Shown: positions 56,629 through 64,000 of the stretch, one piece after another | Layout of the letters: every line of letters begins with the position of its first letter | How positions within the stretch are numbered: position 1 is the first letter of the stretch | NCBI GenBank assembly: GCA_030268105.1 | Contig: BSDZ01000103.1 | Location: 1,678,501 to 1,742,500, forward strand | Length of the DNA stretch: 64,000 bases | From: Volvox africanus | Lineage: Eukaryota > Chlorophyta > Chlorophyceae > Chlamydomonadales > Volvocaceae | Reading direction: 5' to 3' | Translations under genes and position numbers: made by a program | Notes under the pieces: generated by a model | Databases searched by the model: none | The model's input: only the letters and a program-made list of their open reading frames with translations | Told to the model about the DNA's origin: nothing

Positions 56629-58570
56629 CTACTTCACTATCCCTTCCTCCGCTGCCCCCGCTGAGCTTGATGCCACCGGGGCCCCCGGCCGCATCCGCTG
56701 GGCTGTGTTCGCCAGTTGCAGGCAGGTCTCAAGGGCTGGAAGGGGAAGGGGTGGGGTTGTGTGTACATGGATCGATGGAAATCGCTCTGGAAAGGGGTGT
56801 GTAAGGAGTCCATGGACCCATGGGTCACGCTCTGGGAATAGGTCGCACTCGGCACTCGGTCACACGGACTATGGACCCACGGGTCACTAGGCACAACAGA
56901 ACCCGATCTTCTTACCGATTGTCGTACATCGTAACGAGGGGTCCCGAGATGGTGGCTTTTGGTATCGCACATTCATGGCCCTAACATGGTGGCGGCGCAG
57001 AGGACGACAGGGCGTGTCGATGTGTATGCCTTACTTGCCACCCACCTGCGGAAAATCCCGACTGTGCGTCCTTAAGCGCCGGCGGCACCAGTACTCCAAA
57101 CCAATGTAGCGGGCCGCCGCCGCCGCCGCCATTACGGCCGTCGCGTCTAAACCGTCGCGTCATTTTGCTCTCCGCCACGCCGCTACCGGCGCAGTTGCCA
57201 TCACTGTCGCCAACGTCACCAACCCCGCCATCATCATCGCCGCCGTTACCACTCAATAGCACTCTCATGCGGCGAAGAAACTCATTCGCCTCTTTCAGCT
57301 CCTCCTCCTCCTCCTCCTCCTTTTCAGAGTCTCTGGACAACCCGCCATCCTCATCACCATCATTGTCAAGGAGATCATCAAGGAGGTCCATATCCTTACA
57401 CTGTACAACACCATCAGCAGCTGCCACCTTCTCCATCACGTTCCTTCTCCCTCCTGCCTTCCCCACCGCAGCCGCCGGCGATTGCGGTGACAGTCTGGCA
57501 GTAGCAGCAGCAGTAGCAGCAGCAGCTGTAGCAGTAGCAGCAGCAGCAGTAACAGTAGCAGTAGCAGACGGTGGTTGCTTCTGGATTTCAAATCCATAGC
57601 GGCTGCCACTGCAGGTAGTACTTGCACCTGAGGATGTACGGATACGTTCGCCCAGCCAATCGTACTAATCATGTACGGATGTACGCGTCAAAACGCACAC
57701 ATGCACACGGACTTGGATATAAATCCGTTTTGCCCCCATTGTTTCAGATTTCGTGTTTGTCCCGATCTCCCCGCTTCCTTTGCCCCCATCTATACACACA
57801 CGCACAGCCGCCGTGGATCCAGGGTCCGAAACCGCACCTTCGACGGCACCGCCGCCGCCCTCGCTCCCGCTTCTGACCACGACCCGTACGGAAGCCTTCA
57901 TGTCCATGTCGTACTGGGCCTGTCCAATAGGGCCCATCGAGTACTTGGCTCGCGCGAGATTCATCAGGCCCTGATAAAAGCGTGGAGCAGCGTTCCGGGT
58001 TTCGAAGAGTTACAGGGTTTCAAAATTTTATGGGTTGTTAGAGTTTAAGGTTTTAGGGTTTTAGGGGTTTGGGACCCTCTTTGAGGAGAGATGCACCTCA
58101 CATGACAACATCACCCGTTGCCAGTTAAAGCGACGATGGATGGATGGATGGATGAATGGAAAACCTCTTATATGTTTTTTCCTCTTTCCTCGTTTTTCTC
58201 ATATGTTATGTCTATCTCCCACACGCCCCAAGCCCCAAGACACCCACACTCGCACTCACGCACACACCACATACAGCGACAAAAAAACCTAGAGAAGTGG
58301 AGTAAGCGTCTTCTCTAGGCGGCCATCTTAAGGCTGTCACATGAGTAACCTTGTGGCTTGTGGCCCATTACACACCTGCTTCAGTTGGTCTTGAAGCCGG
58401 GCTTGGAGTAGCAGGTACTCCTGGCGGGACGAGCATGATAAGATGAGCATGACATGAGACCACACACGTAACATCTTATCACGCACCTGAACAGTATCCA
58501 GGGACTCGACGAATTCGCGCTCTGCAGCATCGAGGTCTGTCGCCGAAAAAGGCTTTTCAGCAGCAGCCAT
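56629..58570 (-). CDS. V-ATPase assembly factor, CCDC115/Vma22-like, 5 exons, 251 aa
   Basis: Exons 58570-58487, 58420-58376, 57970-57806, 57400-57046, 56735-56629 total 756 b and close in phase. The family is recognised from two conserved blocks. The first is NLARAKYSMGPIGQAQYDMDM (residues about 46-66), matching the LAKARYAMG..YD..M block of CCDC115. The second is PLHWFGVLVPPALKDAQSGF near residue 200, matching the PLNWFGILVP..L..AQ..F block. It is followed by a helical tail ETCLQLANTAQRM. The N-terminal AREFVESLDTV-like helix and LLLQARLQDQLKQ are coiled coil. Between the blocks lies an acidic Glu/Asp run and a Gly-rich linker. In yeast and animals this protein works in the ER with its partner Vma12 (TMEM199) to assemble the V0 sector of the vacuolar ATPase. 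The exon 3/4 junction was picked to keep phase and is the least certain. Confidence 0.83.
58049..58072. repeat. Interstitial telomere-like repeat
   Basis: GGTTTTAGGGTTTTAGGGGTTTGGG in the 57971-58375 intron, oriented opposite to the copies at 14.4, 23.5 and 53.9 kb. Confidence 0.65.
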
Positions 58571-59702
58571 TTATAAATCGTTGCTGTGAATTAAACTTCA
58601 ATGTTATTGTCAATATGTGGCACTCGGATCGGATCAATTGATCATTCTGTTCTCGCAGTTAAAGGCGCCGTAAACAACGGACTTACCCGTAAGCAAGCTG
58701 CAACTCATAAATTGTATCACTCTTTTGAAATCAAGCATGTGGTATTTAAACAAATAATGTTTCTATATAAGTATATGTGTCCCCGACACAAAGTCGTCTG
58801 CTCATGGTCTCCTTGCGGTCGTAACATATCGCCTGCCAGTCGAACATTACACATATGAATTCATATTCTACATATTTATATGATATATAATTTTTCGTAT
58901 AATGTTTCTGTAGTGCGGCCGGAACGGCCTCCTTAACATCAAGCTTCATCGCCCAGCATGAGCATTGCGGGCGCCACGCACCAGCCTTCCTGTAGTTTCC
59001 GCAGCGTCCCGCTCTTCTGCACACCCCCTGTTCTCGTGGACTCGAGCTATCGGCCTATGCGACGCGGGCTTCCTCTGCTGCAGAACCTGGCTGTCCCCTG
59101 TCAAGCATGCCTTCTGGGGTCAACGCTTGGATCTCCCATCAGGTTGGTCTGGTTTTTCCGTGCTCGTGCCAGGCAATAAGGATGTGGTTTTCGTAGCCCC
59201 AGGGAATCAAAGCGACTGATTTTGGAATGATGCTGAAGGCCTGAAGGGCTGGAGGGCTGAGCCCCATGTGAGTCGGTGAAATCCCAATCCCGATGTCGAG
59301 GAAGTGCGCGGCGGCCGGGCCATCTCGCCTGCAGTAGATCCACTTGGGGTACATGAGCACAGACAAAAATAAAGTCCATGGGAGGGATTAAGGAGGGCGA
59401 GAGAGTAAAGGGAGTTCGATTGCTCCACACGCGCGGTGGTGGGATGTCAACGTAAAAACGTATTCCTCCGCCCTATTGGCCCGTTCGCTGGACATGGATC
59501 CGGAACCAAGCCCGCTCCCTCTCTCTCTCTTTTTGCATTGTGTGTATCTATTTGCTGTGCCGTGCTGTGCTGGCGGAATTTAAAAAGTGGCAAACTGAAA
59601 ACAATGATGAAATGCAACGATTTTTTCTCATACTACTAGGTAAGACGGTGCCATTGTTTATGTGTATGTGTATGTGTATGTGTGTCCACCCCCCCGTAAG
59701 TT
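58571..59702. other. Intergenic region
   Basis: Apart from the possible minus-strand exon at 59139-59325, nothing supported. A plus-strand frame at 58965-59219 is most likely its shadow. Confidence 0.35.
59139..59325 (-). CDS. Possible terminal exon of an unknown gene
   Basis: After an acceptor CTACTGCAG the minus strand reads RDGPAAAHFLDIGIGISPTH, then LSPPALQAFSIIPKSVALIP and a charged tail WHEHGKTRPT before a stop. It looks strongly protein-like, but no upstream exon was joined. It may be a gene remnant. Confidence 0.3.
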
Positions 59703-60512
59703 ATCGCCGCTGCCACCTTCAACACCTCGGGCCCCGGAGACCTTCCAGAAACACACCATTATGAATCCAGATCCAAATATAAATCAAATCCAAATCCAAA
59801 TCCCGAATGTGTGGTCCCGCTGGCCCTTCCTGCGATGCCTACGCAGGTCACGGCTAGGATCGGCTAGGATGCTCCCTCGAACGTACGGCGGCACGTACGG
59901 CAGTAGATCCGCACCCGAGGTGTGCCCAACACCGGGTCAGGAGGGCCGCATCTAACGAGGGCGTGCGTGTGTGTATGTGCATTCGTTAGTGTTCGTTACA
60001 TGAGGGCCTAACTGGGCCTGATGCTGGCCCCAGGGGCAGGGGCAAAGCGCCAGCCTGCCTCACCCAGCTCCGTGTCTCGAGGCTTTGTCACCGATCCCAA
60101 CGGAGCTATCCCTCCCCTCCCCTCCCCTCACCTCACCTCCCCCCCTCCCCTCACCTCCCCTCGCCTCACCTCCCCCCCTCCCCTCCCCTCACCTCACCTC
60201 CCCCATGTCCAGGGACCCACAATTTCCGCCCCACGAGGAGTGCCGTACGAACAGATCGATAGGGCCTTTGTAAATGCTAGGCGGAACGCGGTGAGTTGGG
60301 TTACTTAGGTTTTCCTCGTCCATCAACCGTTTCTAAAGGGTGTGTGTGTATTAATCTTCCTTTTCCCCCCTCACCCCCACGTTCCTTTCTCCTCCCATGC
60401 CTTTCTCTGTCTGCAGGAGGAGGCGAAGCGGTTGTCAAAGTGGGTTTTACGTTTGCGGTTTTGCTCCCACTTCATAACGCTGCGTGGTCTTCCCGGCCAA
60501 ATCGGCCTCTGA
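59703..60512 (+). CDS. Small unknown protein, last three exons
   Basis: Exons about 59703-59846 (..FNTSGPGDLPETHHYES..CVVPLALPAMPTQ), 60213-60290 (GPTISAPRGVPYEQIDRAF) and 60417-60512 (EEAKRLSKWVLRLRFCSHFI..GQIGL, stop TGA at 60510) keep phase 0 at both junctions. The last two exons have good GTGAGT and CTGCAG sites. Upstream exons and the start codon were not found. The intron before 60213 is a CCCCTCACCTC array. The basic helix KRLSKWVLRLR at the end is notable. No family recognised. Confidence 0.45.
60109..60205. repeat. CCCCTCACCTC tandem array
   Basis: Pyrimidine-rich minisatellite immediately before the acceptor at 60212. Confidence 0.85.
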
Positions 60513-60657
60513 TCCCCCAGCTAGATTTAATTCTCGTTTCCGCTCCAATATTAGCGCTGTATATATACATATACTTATGGTAATATATATATATATGTAT
60601 ATATATGCTTATGGAAATAATATATATGTTATTATATATATATATATGCACATACAG

Positions 60658-60749
60658 TATGACACTTGACCAGTACCTTGATTTGGTCACTCCGCGGTTG
60701 GGCGGCAACATGGATTCGCGTTTACTTACACCAATTAGTACATGTTGAA
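60658..60749 (+). pseudogene. Possible PIF/Harbinger transposase remnant
   Basis: The frame MTLDQYLDLVTPRLGGNMDS, then RLLTPIST and a stop, resembles the start of Harbinger (HARBI1-type) transposases, which read YLL..V.P.I...T..R.pIs. Too short to be sure; it sits beside AT microsatellites at 60560-60650. Confidence 0.28.
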
Positions 60750-60909
60750 GCACATTTAACGGACGCAGAATTAAGGGATCCAAAAGTTAAGCATGCTGTC
60801 AGTCTCCACTCGGATTGTGCAGTACGCATATCCAACATCGCACGGGATGCATTTCCGCGAAATTTGCATTTTCCCATAAATTGGGTAGGGTGTCGTACTA
60901 CATAAGATG

Positions 60910-60916
60910 TATAAAA
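60910..60916 (+). promoter_or_regulatory. TATA box of the POP gene
   Basis: TATAAAA 86 b before the ATG at 61002. A start about 30 b downstream would give a leader of about 60 b. Confidence 0.45.
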
Positions 60917-61001
60917 GGGCTTAAGCATTACTTTGCTGGGCTAGACAGCTGACAGGGGTATCGTCGCTACAGGCACGCAAACTTTTAAGACTTAACGAAG
61001 A

Positions 61002-63595
61002 ATGGTATCTCCTGTCTCCTCCTCTCCGCCTGCTCTGCTTCCTTCCTCGCAGTCCCCGGATCTCGCGTGCAAAACCCAATTCCCCCCCTTCCTCCCCCCC
61101 CTTCTCCCTCTACCCAGGAATTATGGGTCCATCTCAGCAGCTCAGCTTCGTAGGGCCCAACAGGCGGTGCTGGGGCCGGCGACGGCGACGGCGGCGGGCG
61201 TTGAGCCGATAAACACCACCACGCTGAAGATGCTTCCGAGCGGTGATGGGGACCCGGGGGGAGGGCGACTTGGGGGAAGGTCAATGCAGCCGTCGCCGCC
61301 GCCGCCGCATCCGCTACCGGTGCAACAACCCCTTCACTACCAGCAGCTACAGCACCAGCTGCAGCAGCTACAGCCCCCGGCGCAGTCACAGGCTTTGGCG
61401 ACGGTGGCAATGGCGCCCGAAGAGCAGCAGCACCAGCAAAGGTATCTGCTACAGCCCCCGGCGCTTTCCCGGTACGTGGCGCTACAGCCGCCGCCGCCGC
61501 AGGCGTTGTGGCAACCCCCGTCGCCGCCGCCGCCGCAGCGGGTAGTGCAACAGCCGCTCGACGGCCGCCAGCTGTTCTCTACGCTGGCTCCGGAACCAGA
61601 TGGTGCACCACATGATGCGTATGTTGCAACAGCCAATCTCCACGACCATATTGACTGTGACGACGTGCGGTTGGCGAAGAGCCATCAGCAGCAGCAGCAA
61701 CAGCTAGTACAGCGGCAGGATCAGGCACGGGGAGACGAGCTTTCGGAAGTCCTGTTGTCCGTACTTTGGGACGGTTCCGTACGCTCTCCGGAGCAAACCG
61801 TCTGGGCGGAGGCGTCAACCTCAGGCGGCGCCACCGCTACTGCCGTACGAGGTCTCTTGGGCGGCCGCCGCCATAAGGCCAGCGCCCGGGCGGACGCGGT
61901 GGCCTTGGCTCGTCGTACATACCAGCCGCCGCAGCGCGACGCTGCATTGCCGTACACATCGTCACGAGTGACGGCGTCGAGTCATGTTCATGCCAACGGC
62001 AACGGAACCGTATATACTGTTGCAGAAGCGGTTGAAGTGGTTGAAGGCTTTGGCAGTCAAGATGGGGTTGTTAGGGTGACGATGGAAAGCGGCGACAGCG
62101 GTGGTCTGGAGGGCTCAATGTCGTACACGGCAGCGGCGGCGGCGCCACAGCGGTCAATGCCAATAATGGTGCATGACCCCCAGCCCTTCAAAGGTTCTCC
62201 TGAGGTGGGTCAGGAGGTGCAAGTGCAGGATCACGACGCAATGGCGCCGCCAAAGGCAAAGAAAACCCGTACGAGGAAACGTCCAACGGATATCCAACTA
62301 ACAACCGACGAGACAGGTAAAGACGTTAAAACTCAGGCCGCCGTCAGAGATGATGGGGTCAATCCCACTGATGCCGTCGGCGTACCAACTACCAAGCGCA
62401 CTCGACGGAAGAAACCTCTGGCGACGGCGACCGGCAACGGTACGGCATCCGACAGCGGTGACGGCGGCGCATCAAGGGTCCCGGATGATGCAGATGCCGT
62501 ACCGCGGGCGCCCCCGCCGTCAGAGGAGGTGAAGCCGTACCTTCAAAGAGGCCTCCGGCCGCTGTGGCCTCCGGTGCCGGTACCCGGCTTTGACGGTTAT
62601 TTTGAGGCATGTGAGGGATATTGTACGAAACAACCGCTAATGTACGAGGAGCCGCAAGACGTGCTCATCGTCAATACTCGTGAGTACGGGGTGCGCGGTA
62701 CAAAATACAGCAGAACACGTGATTTATATAGCGTTCGGATTTTCGGTTAGGTTGATGCACCCGTGACTCGTACCAACTGTCAACCACTTTTTGCATTCGG
62801 TTTCCGTTATGTTGTCATTATGGGGTTATTAACGCAGCAGTTAATTTTTTGCCTCTTCGTAGCGGAGGTGGCAAAGGCAGTTGTGGACAAGCTGATGACG
62901 TTCGCGTCCATCCCCTACCCCAACAACCGAATCAACCCAACCGTCCCGTGCCGTTATTTTGGTTGTGATACGGAGGTAAGGTGGGATCGGAGGGCCGGAA
63001 CGTAACGGTAATGATGGCAATAGCTGTCAACGAACAAAAGATTAGAAGTAACTACCAACCACCACTTGACCTAATTCTCTATGTAATTCATTGTTATATT
63101 GCATCCATCTGACCATCCCTGATTCTGTGTGATTGTATTTTTATTACAATACCATATTGAATGTGTTTGGATCTGTCCGTACGGACCAAGCACCCCGGAT
63201 TAGCATCTTTTGGACCAAGCCCGTTCACAAATAGTGGAATCCAGATGTTCTGGATCCTGGATCTTGACCTGTGCTTGCGGATCCAAATCATCCCGGATCC
63301 TGATCTTCAGGTTGCCTTCATCGACGTCACCTCCGAAACCCCAATCGGGCACGGTGCCGTACTCTGTCTCAGCATATACGGCGGTGACGATCTGGACTTC
63401 ACCGATTGCGAGTGCACCGCCGCTGCGTCCCGTGCGGCGTCCTATGGGTCAGCCGCCATCGTCACCGCGGACACCACTGGCGGGCCGCCGCCCCCGCCGC
63501 CGCCGCCGTCAGTCCGCAAGGATCGCATCTGGGTGGATGTGTGGGGGGAGGTAGAGCTGGACGAGAGCGGGAGGCCGATTATGGACGGCAGATAC
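61002..63595 (+). CDS. Plant/protist organellar DNA polymerase (POP, family A), N-terminal part
   Basis: Exons 61002-62679, 62863-62975 and 63311-63595 (phase kept; 692 codons so far). The last exon ends at a GTAAGG donor, so the gene continues past the window. Residues 560-692 match the 3'-5' exonuclease entry of POP enzymes: EVAKAVVDKLMTFA, then YFGCDTEVAFIDVTSETPIG, HGAVLCLSIYGG and IWVDVWGE. The exo I acids would be D595 and E597. POPs copy plastid and mitochondrial genomes. The first 559 residues are unusual: a Ser/Pro-rich start that may act as a transit peptide, then long Pro/Gln/Ala tracts, a basic KKTRTRKRPTD patch near 430 and KRTRRKK near 470. Much of this is probably disordered. 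The polymerase domain lies outside the window. Confidence 0.82.
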
Positions 63596-63894
63596 GTAAG
63601 GCCCATTTACATCACCGGCTGAAGATTTGCACAACCTTTCGCTGCCATTAGCTGCACTGCACAACTGGATGTACAGCACCCATTTGGCACCTGTTTATCT
63701 ATCTATCTATTTATCTATATGATGTAGTACATATATTCGGGATGTATATCTTCCATGTGCCTTACACAATTTCGAGTTTTGTATGTCTATTGGAAGCCTT
63801 AACTCGACGAATCAAACCCCTCCGACCCGTGGACGGTTTTCGGTTTCTATTTTATGCACATATGGTTTGAATGTTATCTAGACTCCCCATTTGT

Positions 63895-64000
63895 TTCCTG
63901 TCATCATCACCATTATCATCAGGAGCAGCATCACCATTATCAGTATCAGTATCATACTCATCACCACCATTATCAGTATCAGTATCATACTTGTCATCCC
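63895..64000. repeat. CACCATTATCAGTATCAGTATCAT tandem repeat
   Basis: Two copies of a unit of about 34 b made of CATCACCATTATCAG and TATCAGTATCATACTCAT, running to the window edge inside a POP intron. Confidence 0.8.

Noticed and set aside
57436..57672. Poly-Leu ORF and its Ala/Val-rich partner
   Set aside because: CAG/GCT microsatellite; on the minus strand it lies ahead of the acceptor of Vma22-like exon 4.
1..64000. tRNA, rRNA, CRISPR, phage or plasmid features
   Set aside because: No cloverleaf with anticodon, no rRNA core sequence and no repeat-spacer array was recognised; the sequence is plainly intron-bearing nuclear DNA.

Overview
This window is eukaryotic nuclear DNA with dense spliceosomal introns. 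It most likely comes from a chlorophycean green alga of the Chlamydomonadales/Volvocales type. Four things point there: short interstitial runs of the CCCTAAAA (TTTTAGGG) telomere unit known from Chlamydomonas; TGTAA polyadenylation-type signals behind some stop codons; families typical of that lineage (ShKT-domain wall proteins, a matrixin-type metalloprotease domain, a plant-organellar-type DNA polymerase); and GC-rich exons in AT- and microsatellite-rich introns. There are no bacterial operons, phage genes, tRNAs, rRNAs or CRISPR arrays that I can support. I built gene models by hand from GT..AG junctions, codon phase and family motifs. Coordinates are exact where phases close and tentative where stated.

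Layout. 1-123 (+): last exon of an unknown gene. 1423-13889 (-): 21-exon gene predicted to fuse an N-terminal tyrosinase (type-3 copper) domain to a C-terminal peptidoglycan-binding-like plus matrixin-like region whose zinc site is lost. 14835-15384 (+): small divergent gene. 16299-20363 (-): unknown protein. 22180-25012 (+): unknown protein. 26917-32958 (+): 11-exon secreted Ala/Gln/Gly-rich protein with silk-like composition. 35890-38593 (+): 6-exon multi-pass membrane protein. 42397-45452 (-): decaying malonyl-CoA-synthetase-like (ACSF3/AAE13) gene. 46143-48625: near-palindromic inverted repeat whose arms carry an intact and a dead copy of a small gene, with an LTR-like insertion in one arm. 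49817-50671 (-): unknown gene with an apparent frameshift. 51580-55360 (+): Pro/Ala-rich secreted protein ending in two ShKT domains. 55572-56184 (-): C-terminal exons of a membrane protein. 56629-58570 (-): CCDC115/Vma22-like V-ATPase assembly factor. 59703-60512 (+): small unknown gene. 60658-60749 (+): possible Harbinger transposase scrap. 61002 to the window edge (+): 5' part of a plant/protist organellar DNA polymerase (POP), running off at 64000.

The genes do not form a pathway. Three secreted or wall-type proteins (tyrosinase-matrixin, silk-like, ShKT) sit in one 55-kb stretch, which would suit an extracellular-matrix role, but that is inference. The best candidates for something new are the tyrosinase-matrixin fusion and the exon-by-exon repeat architecture of the silk-like protein.
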